In this document: one piece after another, positions 26,142 to 34,954 of the stretch | Layout of the letters: each line of letters begins with the position of its first letter | How positions within the stretch are numbered: position 1 is the stretch's first letter | NCBI GenBank assembly: GCA_038252405.1 | Contig: JBBSAJ010000001.1 | Coordinates: forward strand, 88,026 to 152,025 | Source of the DNA: DATCDE01 sp038252405 | GTDB taxonomy: Bacteria; Actinomycetota; Actinomycetes; Prado026 | DNA length: 64,000 bases | Direction: 5' to 3' | Translations under genes and position numbers: made by a program | The notes under the pieces: model-generated | The model's database searches: none | Told to the model about the DNA's origin: nothing | What the model saw: the letters and a program-made list of their open reading frames with translations, nothing else

Positions 26142-27476
26142 TCAGGTGCCCCGGAACCGGTTGATCTGCGGTAGGTGCCGCTCGCGCAGCTCCTCGTCGC
26201 GGACGCCGAGCCCCTCCTCCGGCGCCAGGCAGAGCACGCCGATCTTGCCCTGGTGCAGGTTGCGGTGGACCTCGTACGCGGCCTGCCCGGTCTCGGCGAG
26301 CGGGAACGCCTTCGACAGCGTCGGGTGGATCTTGCCCCGCTGGATCAGCCGGTTCGCCTCCCAGGCCTCGCGATAGTTCGCGAAGTGCGAGCCGACGATG
26401 CGCTTGAGGTTCATCCACAGGTAGCGGTTGTCGTACTCGTGCAGGTAGCCCGAGGTCGAGGCGCAGGTGACGATCGTGCCGCCCTTGCGCGCGACGTAGA
26501 CCGAGGCGCCGAAGGTCTCCCGGCCGGGGTGCTCGAAGACGATGTCGACGTCGTCCCCCCCGGTGAGCTCACGGATCTTCTTGCCGAGGCGTTGCCACTC
26601 CTTTGGGTCCTGGGTGTGCTCGTCCTTCCAGAACTTGTAGTCCTCGGCGCTGCGGTCGATGATCAGCTCGGCGCCCATGGCCCGGCACAGGTCGGCCTTC
26701 TCCGGGCTGGAGACCATGCACACCGGGGTCGCCCCGCCGTTGAGCGCCATCTGGGTCGCGTACGAGCCGAGGCCGCCGGAGGCCCCCCAGACCAGCACGA
26801 TGTCGCCCTGCTTCATGCCGGCCCCGTTTCGGGAGACCAGCTGCCGGTAGGCCGTGGAGTTGACCAGCCCGGGTGCCGCGGCCTCCTCCCAGGTGAGGTG
26901 CGCGGGCTTGTGCAGCAGCTGGTTGGCCTTGACCAGGGCGATCTGGGCCAGACCGCCGAAGTTCGTCTCGAAGCCCCAGATCCGCTGCTCGGGGTCGAGC
27001 ATCGTGTCGTTGTGGCCGAACGGGCTCTCCAGCTCGACGGACAGGCAGTGCGCCACGACCTCGTCACCCGGGTGCCACACGTGGACGCCGGGGCCGGTCC
27101 GCAGCACCACGCCCGACAGGTCCGAGCCGATGACGTGGTAGGGCAGGTCGTGCCGCTTGGCCAGCGGGGAGACCCGGCCGTACCGCTCGAGGAAGCCGAA
27201 GGTGGACACCGGCTCGAAGATCGAGGTCCACACGGTGTTGTAGTTGATCGAGCTGGCCATCACCGCCACCAGAGCCTCGCCGGGGCCGAGCTCGGGGGTA
27301 GGCACCTGGTCGAGGTGGAGGGACCGCCGTGGGTCCTTCTCCTTCGTGGGCAGCCCCTCGAACATGCCGGCCTCGTCCTTGTGGACGGTCACCGCGGTGT
27401 AGGACTCGGGGACCGGCAGCGTGGCGAAGGTCTCCGCCGGCTGGCCCGCGAGGATCGCTTCCAGGATCTGCTGCAT
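26142..27476 (-). CDS. ccr: Crotonyl-CoA carboxylase/reductase
   Basis: 444 residues, medium-chain dehydrogenase/reductase superfamily. It carries out NADPH-dependent reductive carboxylation of crotonyl-CoA to (2S)-ethylmalonyl-CoA, the defining step of the ethylmalonyl-CoA pathway and a source of extender units for polyketides. Family marks: VMASSINYNTVWTSIFEPVSTFGFLERYGR, VIGSDLSGVVLRTGPGVHVWHPGDEVVAHC, TNFGGLAQIALVKANQLLHKP, nucleotide motif VWGASGGLGSYATQMA, and FEHPGRETFGASVYVARKGG. Length and these blocks distinguish it from ordinary quinone reductases. ATG 27476 has GGAGG five bases upstream and is preferred to GTG 27488. The methylmalonyl-CoA epimerase gene lies just upstream on the same strand. 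Confidence 0.95.
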   Translation of the reverse strand: MQQILEAILAGQPAETFATLPVPESYTAVTVHKDEAGMFEGLPTKEKDPRRSLHLDQVPTPELGPGEALVAVMASSINYNTVWTSIFEPVSTFGFLERYGRVSPLAKRHDLPYHVIGSDLSGVVLRTGPGVHVWHPGDEVVAHCLSVELESPFGHNDTMLDPEQRIWGFETNFGGLAQIALVKANQLLHKPAHLTWEEAAAPGLVNSTAYRQLVSRNGAGMKQGDIVLVWGASGGLGSYATQMALNGGATPVCMVSSPEKADLCRAMGAELIIDRSAEDYKFWKDEHTQDPKEWQRLGKKIRELTGGDDVDIVFEHPGRETFGASVYVARKGGTIVTCASTSGYLHEYDNRYLWMNLKRIVGSHFANYREAWEANRLIQRGKIHPTLSKAFPLAETGQAAYEVHRNLHQGKIGVLCLAPEEGLGVRDEELRERHLPQINRFRGT

Positions 27477-27559
27477 CTCGGCCTCCACTCCAGGTTCAGC
27501 CGCCGTCCAGCCGCTGCACGCGTCGTCCCCTCCGACCCTAGCGAGGCCGGTGCTGGCGG

Positions 27560-27985
27560 TCAGCCGCGGGCTGGCTCGACGAGCTCGACGAGGACGCCGC
27601 CGGCATCCTTGGGGTGGATGAAGTTGACCTTGGAGCCGGCGGTGCCGCGGCGGGGCTGGTCATAGAGCAGCCGCAGGCCCTCCGCGCGCAGGTGGGCGGA
27701 CACCACCTCGATGTCCTCGACGGTGTAGGCCATCTGCTGGATCCCGGGCCCGCTGCGGTCCAGGAACTTGCCGATCGTGGAGTCCGGGGACAGCGGCGCG
27801 AGCAGCTGGATCGAGGAGCCGGAGTCGCCGACCGCCATCATCGCCTCGCGGACGCCCTGCTCCTCGTTGGTCTCCACGTGCGTGCAGTGCATGCCGTAGA
27901 CCCGCTCGTAGAAGGCGATCGCCTCGTCGAGGTCGGCGACGGCGACCCCCACGTGGTCGATCCGGGTGAACAGCTGCTCGGTCAT
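27560..27985 (-). CDS. mce: Methylmalonyl-CoA epimerase
   Basis: 141 residues, vicinal-oxygen-chelate fold with two glyoxalase-type modules. First metal His in [26 protein letters not shown], middle ligand region [17 protein letters not shown] and last Glu in [33 protein letters not shown] is the typical epimerase segment. It interconverts (2R)- and (2S)-methylmalonyl-CoA and, in the ethylmalonyl-CoA pathway, also ethylmalonyl-CoA epimers, which fits its position directly upstream of ccr. It is divergent from the thiolase gene with an 83-bp region between. Confidence 0.93.
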   Translation of the reverse strand: MTEQLFTRIDHVGVAVADLDEAIAFYERVYGMHCTHVETNEEQGVREAMMAVGDSGSSIQLLAPLSPDSTIGKFLDRSGPGIQQMAYTVEDIEVVSAHLRAEGLRLLYDQPRRGTAGSKVNFIHPKDAGGVLVELVEPARG

Positions 27986-28068
27986 GGCCGACTCCTCCCG
28001 CCCGCACTCGGTGCCCTGCTCGGTATCGTGGCATCGACCGCATGTGCAGCGTCAGGAGGGTGCCTTCC
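27986..28068. promoter_or_regulatory. Divergent promoter region, epimerase / thiolase
   Basis: 83 bp between divergent acyl-CoA genes. CAGGAGGG (28053-28060) is the ribosome site of the thiolase. No clear operator seen. Co-regulation of both sides is plausible because both serve C4-C5 acyl-CoA metabolism. Confidence 0.35.
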
Positions 28069-29256
28069 ATGGCCGGATCCGTCATCGTCGCAGGAGCCCG
28101 CACGCCGATGGGTCGGCTGCTCGGCTCGCTCAAGGACTTCTCCGCCACCGACCTCGGCGGCGTGGCCATCAAGGGGGCGCTGGCCAAGGCCGGGGTGGCG
28201 CCCGACCAGGTGGACTACGTGATCATGGGACAGGTGCTGCAGGCGGGTGCCGGGCAGATCACCGCCCGCCAGGCCGCGGTCAAGGCCGGGATCCCGATGA
28301 CCGTCCCCGCGCTGACCATCAACAAGGTGTGCCTGTCCGGCCTGGACGCGATCGCCCTGGCCGACCAGCTGATCCGCGCCGGCGAGTTCGAGATCGTGGT
28401 GGCCGGTGGCATGGAGTCGATGACCAACGCGCCGCACCTGCTGCCGAAGTCCCGCGAGGGGTTCAAGTACGGCGACACCTCGCTGGTGGACTCGATGGCG
28501 TACGACGGGCTGTTCTGCGCCTTCGACCAGGTGGCCATGGGCGTGTCCACCGAGCGCTACAACGAGCGCTACGGACTCACCCGCGAGGACCAGGACGCGT
28601 TCTCGGCCCGGTCGCACCAACGGGCCGCAGAGGCCTGGAAGAACGGCCTGTACGACGACGAGGTGGTCCCGGTCGAGATCCCGCAGCGCAAGGGCGAGCC
28701 GCTGCAGTTCACCGAGGACGAGGGGATCCGGGCCGACACGACGACGGAGAGCCTGTCCCGGCTGCGGCCCGCGTTCGCCAAGGACGGCACCATCACGGCC
28801 GGCTCGGCGTCGCAGATCTCCGACGGCGCCGCCGCCGTCGTGGTCATGAGCAAGGCCAAGGCCGAGGAGCTCGGGTTGACCTGGCTGGCCGAGATCGGTG
28901 CGCACGGTGTGGTGGCCGGCCCGGATGCCTCTCTGCAGGAGCAGCCGGCCAACGCCATCAAGGCCGCGCTGGCCAAGGAGGGCATCGGCGTCGCCGACCT
29001 CGACGTCGTCGAGATCAACGAGGCCTTCGCCGCGGTCGGCCTGGTCTCCCAGCGAGTCCTCGGGCTGGACGAGGAGAAGGTCAACGTCAACGGCGGCGCG
29101 ATCGCTGTGGGGCACCCGATCGGGATGTCCGGCGCCCGGCTGGTGCTGCACCTGGCGCACGAGCTGAAGCGGCGCGGGGGCGGCACCGGTGCGGCCGCGC
29201 TGTGCGGCGGCGGCGGCCAGGGCGACGCCCTGGTGATCCGCGTGCCGAAGGCCTGA
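28069..29256 (+). CDS. Acetyl-CoA acetyltransferase (thiolase)
   Basis: 395 residues. Nucleophilic Cys in [20 protein letters not shown], catalytic His in [24 protein letters not shown], and second Cys in [32 protein letters not shown] is also typical. It condenses two acetyl-CoA to acetoacetyl-CoA (biosynthetic direction) or thiolyses it, giving entry to the ethylmalonyl-CoA pathway with the 3-hydroxyacyl-CoA dehydrogenase and Ccr. ATG 28069 is preceded by AGGAGGG and gives the family N-terminus [13 protein letters not shown]. It is followed after 8 bp by meaB. Confidence 0.93.
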   Translation: MAGSVIVAGARTPMGRLLGSLKDFSATDLGGVAIKGALAKAGVAPDQVDYVIMGQVLQAGAGQITARQAAVKAGIPMTVPALTINKVCLSGLDAIALADQLIRAGEFEIVVAGGMESMTNAPHLLPKSREGFKYGDTSLVDSMAYDGLFCAFDQVAMGVSTERYNERYGLTREDQDAFSARSHQRAAEAWKNGLYDDEVVPVEIPQRKGEPLQFTEDEGIRADTTTESLSRLRPAFAKDGTITAGSASQISDGAAAVVVMSKAKAEELGLTWLAEIGAHGVVAGPDASLQEQPANAIKAALAKEGIGVADLDVVEINEAFAAVGLVSQRVLGLDEEKVNVNGGAIAVGHPIGMSGARLVLHLAHELKRRGGGTGAAALCGGGGQGDALVIRVPKA

Positions 29257-29264
29257 CCCGGCCG

Positions 29265-30236
29265 GTGGCCCGCGCCGTCGACGTCCCGGACCTGGTCGAA
29301 CGGGCCCGTGCAGCCGACGCACGGGCCGTCGCCCGGCTGATCTCGCTGGTCGAGGACGCCTCGCCGCACCTGCGTGAGGTGATGGCGCTGCTTGCGCCGC
29401 ACACCGGGCAGGCGCACGTCATCGGGCTGACCGGCTCACCCGGCGTGGGCAAGTCGACGTCCACGTCCGCCCTCGTGGGCGCGTTCCGGGCCCGCGGCCT
29501 GCGGGTCGGCGTGCTCGCCGTCGACCCGTCCTCGCCGTTCTCCGGCGGGGCCCTGCTCGGCGACCGGGTGCGGATGCAGGAGCACGCCACCGACCCGGAG
29601 GTCTTCATCCGCTCGATGGCCTCCCGCGGGCACCTGGGCGGACTGGCCTGGACGACGCCGCAGGCGCTGCGGGTGCTCGACTCCGCCGGCTGCGACGTCA
29701 TCCTGGTCGAGACGGTCGGGGTGGGGCAGTCCGAGGTCGAGGTGGCCGGCCTGGCCGACACCACCGTGGTGCTGCTGGCACCCGGCATGGGCGACGGCAT
29801 CCAGGCGGCGAAGGCCGGCATCCTGGAGATCGGCGACGTCTACGTGGTGAACAAGGCCGATCGCGACGGCGCGGACAACACGGTGCGCGAGCTGCGCTCG
29901 ATGCTCAGCCTTGGGGGGAAGCAGCCGGCCGACGCCTGGAAGCCGCCGATCGTGAGGACCGTCGCCTCCCGCGGCGAGGGGCTGGCCGAGCTCCTGGACG
30001 CCCTCGACGGGCACCTGGAGTGGTTGCGCACCTCGGGGCACCTGCACGGCCGCCGGCTGCGCCGGGCCGCCGAGGAGATCGAGGCCATCGCCGTCGCCGA
30101 CCTGAGACAGCGGATGGGCAGCCTCAGCGACGGCCAGCACCTGCAGGAGCTGGCCGCCCAGGTGGTGGCCGGGGCGCTGGACGCCTTCTCGGCGGCCGAC
30201 ACGCTCGTGGCCGGGCTGGTCGACCGGCCGACCTGA
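29265..30236 (+). CDS. meaB: MeaB-type GTPase (acyl-CoA mutase chaperone)
   Basis: 323 residues, G3E-family P-loop GTPase that gates cofactor loading and protects adenosylcobalamin-dependent acyl-CoA mutases. Walker A LTGSPGVGKSTSTSALVG, the DPSSPFSGGALLGDRVRM switch segment, EVFIRSMASRGHLGG, CDVILVETVGVGQSEVEV (switch with ETVGVGQSE) and guanine motif VVNKADRDGA. The C-terminal helices (HLEWLRTSGHL onward) form the dimerisation arm. GTG 29265 is chosen because it follows the thiolase stop by 8 bp and gives a family-like N-terminus. Its client could be the isobutyryl-CoA mutase 4.7 kb downstream or ethylmalonyl-CoA mutase. Confidence 0.93.
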   Translation: MARAVDVPDLVERARAADARAVARLISLVEDASPHLREVMALLAPHTGQAHVIGLTGSPGVGKSTSTSALVGAFRARGLRVGVLAVDPSSPFSGGALLGDRVRMQEHATDPEVFIRSMASRGHLGGLAWTTPQALRVLDSAGCDVILVETVGVGQSEVEVAGLADTTVVLLAPGMGDGIQAAKAGILEIGDVYVVNKADRDGADNTVRELRSMLSLGGKQPADAWKPPIVRTVASRGEGLAELLDALDGHLEWLRTSGHLHGRRLRRAAEEIEAIAVADLRQRMGSLSDGQHLQELAAQVVAGALDAFSAADTLVAGLVDRPT

Positions 30237-30291
30237 CCCCTGTGCCAGGATCGCCCCCGCCCAGGCAACCAGCTCGGAGGAGGACCGGCCC

Positions 30292-33200
30292 GTGCACGCG
30301 GTGGCCCTGATCCTCCGCGGGATCCGCTGGCGGGCCTGGGCCTCGCTCGCCGTCCTCTTCGTCGCCGTCGTCGCCACCGCGGCCGCCGTCGCGGCTCCGA
30401 TGTACGCCCACAGTGCCGAGGAGTCGCTCATCCGGGACCGCCTCGGCGCGCTGAGCCCGGTGACGACGGGCTACCTGGTCCGCGGCCAGGTGTCGGGTCA
30501 GACCCAGTTCACCCCGACCGAGGTGATGCAGGCGGCCCAGACCGCGGCCCTCGACCCCCGGCTCGGCCCCTGGTACGGCCGGCCTAGCCTCGGGGTCGGC
30601 GTGACCGACGGCCAGGTCATGTCGGGCGGTCACCTGCTCGGGGTCGCGGCGGTGGGCTGGCACGACGGCATGTGCGCGGGCGGCATCGTCGTCCTGCGAG
30701 GTCAGTGTCCGAGGAGCGGCCAGGAGGCCATGGTCTCGGCCGGGCTGGCTGAGAGCGCCCACCTCGAGGTCGGCTCCCGGCTCGACCTGGGCATCTACCG
30801 CCCGGACGGCAACCTGGTGCGGGTCGTGGGGGTGTACGACGCCACGACGGCGAAACCGTCGGTGTGGGGTCCGTCGACCCCCGCTCAGGCGGCCCCCGGT
30901 GTCCGCGAGGGGGAGCCCGACCGGCTGGACGAGATCCTGGTGCCGCAGGACGAGATCCTCGGCTCGCATGGACAGGTCCAGGTGGCGGCGCTGCGGCCGC
31001 TGCTCGCCGACCGGCTCACCGTGGATGCGCTGCCCGGTGTCGTCGGTTCGGTCGACGAGGCAGCCGCGACGACCGACCCGCAGGGGGCGGTCGCCCTGTC
31101 GCGCGTGAGCACCCTCGCGGACGCCGTGGACCGGCTGGCGCCGGACCGCTCCCAGGTCCGGACGGCGGCGTTCGCGGTGACCGCCCAGCTCGTGCTGCTG
31201 GCTTGGGCGGTGCTGTTCCTCATCGTCTCAGCCACCGCGGACGAGCGCTCGGGAGAGGTCGCGCTGGCCAAGCTGCGCGGCATGCGCGCCTCGGCCACCA
31301 TGATCTTCGGGCTCGGTGAGTCCGTGCTGCTCCTGCTGGCAGCCATCCCGCTGGGGCTGGCCGTGGGCTGGCTGGCCGCCGCGGCCCTGGTCTCCGCCTA
31401 CCTGCTGCCAGGCGTCGCCGTGACGATGACCCCGGGCGTGTGGCTGGCCCTCGGCGTGTCCTTCCTCGGCGGGCTGTCCGCCGCTGCTCTGGCCGCCCGC
31501 GGCATCCTGCGGGCCCCGGTGCTCGAGGAGCTGCGCCGGACCAGTGGCCGGCGGGCCCGGCTGGCCCGCTCCGTGGCGGTGGACTCCGCAGCGGTCGCGC
31601 TCGCGGCGGCGGGGCTCTACGAGCTGCGCCAGGGCAGCTCCGACTTCGTCGCAGTCCTCGCCCCCGGGCTGCTCGCGCTGGCGCTGGGGCTGCTGTCGGT
31701 GCGGGTGGTGCCGTCCGTCGCGCGCGCGGCCGAGCGCCGCACCCGGGCGTCGTCCGGCATCCCCTCGTTCCTGACGGCGCGCAACATCGCCCGGCGTCCC
31801 AAGAGCCTGCAGCTGGTCGTGCTGGTCGCCGTCGCCGTCGGGCTCGCGGTGTTCGCGGTGGACGGCTGGGTGCTGGCGGCTGACCACCGCAGTGCGCGTG
31901 CCGACGCGCAGGTCGGGGCCAGCACCGTGCTCACGGTCTCCGCCTCGTCGCCCGACGCACTGCGCGCCGCGGTGGACTCGGTCGACCCGGACGGCCGCTG
32001 GGCGATGACCGCGCTGCGCACCGCCGACCCGGGCGGCGGCCTGCTGGCCGTCGACACGGCGCGGCTGGCCGCGGTCACGGCCTGGGACCCGGCCTGGGCC
32101 GGGTCCAGCTTCGAGCACCTGGCCGGGGCCCTGCGGCCCCCGTCGGGCGCATCGGTCCCGGTGACCGGCCGGCTGGCCGTGACGGCGGACCGGTCCGGCC
32201 GGCCGGCCCCCCTCGACCTGGTCGTCCGGGTCCGGGACGCCGGGGGCCGCCCCTACGACGTGCCGCTCGGCGGTCTGGTCGCTGGACGCCAGCGGCTGGC
32301 CGTCGAGCTGCCGCCCTGCGCGGACGGCTGCACGATCGTCTCGTTCAACTTCGTGCACCCGGTGGGGCGAAACGGCCAGCCGGTCGACGGCTCGGTCGTG
32401 CTGTCGGGGGCGGCGGACGCTCACGGCCCGGTGGACCTGGCCGCCCAGGGCCTCGAGTGGCGCAGCGGCGTGTGGGACAGCACCGGGACGCTCCCCGCCG
32501 CGGGCACCAGGGTGGCGACCAGCGGTGCCGGCCTCAGCGTGGCCCTGACGCTGTCCGCCACGCAGGACGCCGCTGCGGCGGTGGCCGACCATCCGGAGGT
32601 GCTCCCGGTCGTGCTCGGCGACCAGACGCACCAGCTCACCGCCGGTGGCTCGCCCGGCGTCCTGCTCGGTGTCGGGGTCAGCGGGGACACCGACCGCTGG
32701 AGCCCGGTGGCGCAGGGGCTGCTCCCGCGGCTGGGTCGCGAGGGGGCCATGGCCGACCTCGGGTACGCCCTCGCCGAGCGGGGTCCCACGATGACACCGG
32801 TCGAGGAGCAGGTCTGGCTCGGCGCGGCCGCACCGGCGGACGCCGTCCAGCGGCTGACCGGCGCGGGGCTGGCCGTCATCCACACCGAGTCACTGGCCGA
32901 CCGGATCGCGGTCCTGAACCGGGACGGCACCGCGCTCGCGCTGCGGCTGTTCCTGGTGTCCGCGGCGACCGCGCTGGTGCTGGCCGCCGGGACGCTGCTG
33001 GCCAGCGCGTACGTGGCCGCCCGCCGCCGCTCCTACGAGCTGGCCGCTCTACGCGTCCTCGGGGCGTCCCGCGGCGTGCTGGTCCGGGCCGGGCGCAGGG
33101 AGCAGCTGGCGCTGGGCAGCGTCGGGACCCTGGTCGGGGCGCTCGCCGGCGCGGCCGCGGCCACGGTCGCGCTGCCCGTCCTCGACCAGCTCGGTGGATC

Positions 33201-33357
33201 CGGGGACGGCCCACCCGTGAGCTATGCGCCGGCCTGGGGTGCCCTGGCCGTGCTCCTCGTCGTCACGGTCGGTGTGCTCGCGGTGCTGGCCCACCTGGGG
33301 GCCAGCCGCGCCGTCCACCTGGCGGTGCCCGACCGGCTGCGGGAGGTGCAGGCGTGA
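30292..33357 (+). CDS. Large FtsX-family ABC permease
   Basis: 1021 residues. An N-terminal membrane helix (RAWASLAVLFVAVVATAAAVAAPMYAHS) is followed by a large extracytoplasmic region, a first FtsX block (AVTAQLVLLAWAVLFLIVSATADERSGEVALAKLRGM, with further helices), a central helix with [31 protein letters not shown], a second extracytoplasmic domain, and a C-terminal FtsX block (RLFLVSAATALVLAAGTLLASAYVAARRRSYELAALRVLGASRG plus two helices). This two-block layout is typical of actinobacterial FtsX exporters working with MacB-like ATPases. GTG 30292 has GGAGGAGGA upstream. It is coupled to two ATPase genes by GTGA/ATGA overlaps. Substrate unknown. Confidence 0.87.
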   Translation: MHAVALILRGIRWRAWASLAVLFVAVVATAAAVAAPMYAHSAEESLIRDRLGALSPVTTGYLVRGQVSGQTQFTPTEVMQAAQTAALDPRLGPWYGRPSLGVGVTDGQVMSGGHLLGVAAVGWHDGMCAGGIVVLRGQCPRSGQEAMVSAGLAESAHLEVGSRLDLGIYRPDGNLVRVVGVYDATTAKPSVWGPSTPAQAAPGVREGEPDRLDEILVPQDEILGSHGQVQVAALRPLLADRLTVDALPGVVGSVDEAAATTDPQGAVALSRVSTLADAVDRLAPDRSQVRTAAFAVTAQLVLLAWAVLFLIVSATADERSGEVALAKLRGMRASATMIFGLGESVLLLLAAIPLGLAVGWLAAAALVSAYLLPGVAVTMTPGVWLALGVSFLGGLSAAALAARGILRAPVLEELRRTSGRRARLARSVAVDSAAVALAAAGLYELRQGSSDFVAVLAPGLLALALGLLSVRVVPSVARAAERRTRASSGIPSFLTARNIARRPKSLQLVVLVAVAVGLAVFAVDGWVLAADHRSARADAQVGASTVLTVSASSPDALRAAVDSVDPDGRWAMTALRTADPGGGLLAVDTARLAAVTAWDPAWAGSSFEHLAGALRPPSGASVPVTGRLAVTADRSGRPAPLDLVVRVRDAGGRPYDVPLGGLVAGRQRLAVELPPCADGCTIVSFNFVHPVGRNGQPVDGSVVLSGAADAHGPVDLAAQGLEWRSGVWDSTGTLPAAGTRVATSGAGLSVALTLSATQDAAAAVADHPEVLPVVLGDQTHQLTAGGSPGVLLGVGVSGDTDRWSPVAQGLLPRLGREGAMADLGYALAERGPTMTPVEEQVWLGAAAPADAVQRLTGAGLAVIHTESLADRIAVLNRDGTALALRLFLVSAATALVLAAGTLLASAYVAARRRSYELAALRVLGASRGVLVRAGRREQLALGSVGTLVGALAGAAAATVALPVLDQLGGSGDGPPVSYAPAWGALAVLLVVTVGVLAVLAHLGASRAVHLAVPDRLREVQA

Positions 33358-34208
33358 CCGCCCCCGTGGCGGCCCCGCCGCGCGGGCTGTCCGTGCGCTG
33401 CGAGGAGCTGGTCCACATCTACCGCGCCGGCGGCACCGAGGTGGTGGCCGTGCGCGGGGTCGACCTGGACGTCGCGGCCGGCGAGCGGCTGGCCCTGCTC
33501 GGACCGTCCGGCTCCGGCAAGTCCACCCTGCTGGCGCTCATGGGCGGGCTGCTCCCGCCGTCCGCGGGACGGGTCTTCGTGGGTGAGGAGGAGATCAGCC
33601 GGCTGGGGCAGGCCGACCTGCTCCGGCTGCGCGCCGACCGGGTCGGCATCGTCGTGCAGGGTGCCGCGCGCAACCTGCTCGCCTACGCCTCCCCGCTGGA
33701 CAACGTGCGGTTCGCCCAGCGCCCGTCCGGCCGCGCGGGCCGTCGGCAGTCCATGCCGCCGGCCGAGCTGCTGGACACCCTCGGCCTGTCGTCGGTCGCC
33801 GCGCACGCGCTGACCGGGCTGTCCGGCGGGGAGCAGCAGCGGGTGGCCCTGGCGGTGGCGGTGGCCAACGGCCCGGGGCTGCTGCTCGCGGACGAGCCGA
33901 CGTCCCAGCTGGACCACGAGGCGCGGGATGCCGTGCTGGACCTGCTCGAGCAGGTCAACGCCCACTTCGGGACGACGGTGGTCGTGGTGACCCACGACCC
34001 GGACGTCGGCGCGCGGCTGGGCCGGACCGTCTCGATGCGGTTCGGCCGGGTCGGCCAGGAGGGCCGGCTCGGCGAGCAGTTCGCGGTGGTCGGCAAGGAC
34101 GGCACGATCCACCTCCCCGACCATGTGCTGGCCGACTGGCCGCCGGGGACGCTGGTGCGGGTCGACCAGGACGGCGCTGACCTGCGGCTGCGTCGGAGGA
34201 CCCCATGA
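33354..34208 (+). CDS. ABC transporter ATP-binding protein (first of pair)
   Basis: 284 residues. Walker A GPSGSGKSTLLALMGG, Q-loop VGIVVQGAARNLLAYASPLDNV, signature LSGGEQQRVALAVAVA, Walker B LLLADEPTSQLD, H-loop VVVTHDPDVGARLGR. A C-terminal extension of about 55 residues (QFAVVGKDGTIHLPDHVLADWPPGTLVRVDQDG) is absent from plain LolD-type ATPases and may be regulatory. It starts at GTG 33354 inside the permease stop and overlaps the next ATPase by 4 bp. Confidence 0.9.
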   Translation: MTAPVAAPPRGLSVRCEELVHIYRAGGTEVVAVRGVDLDVAAGERLALLGPSGSGKSTLLALMGGLLPPSAGRVFVGEEEISRLGQADLLRLRADRVGIVVQGAARNLLAYASPLDNVRFAQRPSGRAGRRQSMPPAELLDTLGLSSVAAHALTGLSGGEQQRVALAVAVANGPGLLLADEPTSQLDHEARDAVLDLLEQVNAHFGTTVVVVTHDPDVGARLGRTVSMRFGRVGQEGRLGEQFAVVGKDGTIHLPDHVLADWPPGTLVRVDQDGADLRLRRRTP

Positions 34209-34858
34209 CCGACCTGAGCGGCCGGCTGCACGCCGAGGCCCTGACCGTGCGCCGCGACGGCCGGCTGGTGCTCGACGACGTCTCCCTCGAGGCGGTCCCG
34301 GGCCGGCTGCTCGCGGTGACCGGGCCGTCCGGCTCCGGGAAGTCCACCCTGCTCGCGGTGCTGGCCGGGATCATCGCGCCGGACGGCGGTCGGGTGACCC
34401 TGCCGTCGGCCACGGAGCCGCTGCGGGTCGCGACCATGCTCCAGGGCTACGGACTGCTGGCCGTGCTGACGGCCGCGGAGAACGTGGAGCTGCCGCTCCA
34501 GCTCGCGGGGCGGCCGCGGGGCGAGGTGCGGGAGAGGGCCGCCGTGGCGCTCGTCCTGGCCGGGCTGGCGGAGGGCCACGAGCAGCTCGTGGAGGAGCTC
34601 TCCGGCGGGCAGCGGCAGCGGGTGGCGCTGGCCAGGGCCCTGGTGATGGACCCGCACGTGCTCGTCGCCGACGAGCCGACCGCCGAGCTGGACTCGGACA
34701 CCGCGGAGGTCGCGCTGGCCGTGCTGCGGGCCCGCGCGGACGCTGGTGGCATCGTCGTGCTGGCCACCCACGACCCCGAGGTCGCCGCCCGGTGCGACGC
34801 CGAGGTGCACCTCGTCGACGGCCGGCTGGCGGTGCCCGCACCCCCGGCCGGCGGCTGA
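34205..34858 (+). CDS. ABC transporter ATP-binding protein (second of pair)
   Basis: 217 residues. Walker A GPSGSGKSTLLAVLAG, Q-loop VATMLQGYGLLAVLTAAENV, signature LSGGQRQRVALARALV, Walker B VLVADEPTAELDSD, H-loop VLATHDPEVAARCD. It is a compact LolD/MacB-type ATPase. Two different ATPases beside one large permease suggest a heterodimeric motor, or that one subunit serves another permease. The three genes form one coupled unit between meaB and the mutase gene. Confidence 0.9.
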   Translation: MTDLSGRLHAEALTVRRDGRLVLDDVSLEAVPGRLLAVTGPSGSGKSTLLAVLAGIIAPDGGRVTLPSATEPLRVATMLQGYGLLAVLTAAENVELPLQLAGRPRGEVRERAAVALVLAGLAEGHEQLVEELSGGQRQRVALARALVMDPHVLVADEPTAELDSDTAEVALAVLRARADAGGIVVLATHDPEVAARCDAEVHLVDGRLAVPAPPAGG

Positions 34859-34954
34859 CCGAGGGGTCCGGAACGGTCGGCTACGCTCGGCGGTGACGGC
34901 TCGCCGGATCCGGTGACCACGCCGTCACCGCCGTTACTCTCCGAGGAGGCCCCG

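Noticed and set aside
26115..26165. AACCGG/CCGGTT repeat between the hydrolase and ccr
   Set aside because: Six-base arms in a CCGG-rich background are expected by chance; too weak for a terminator call.
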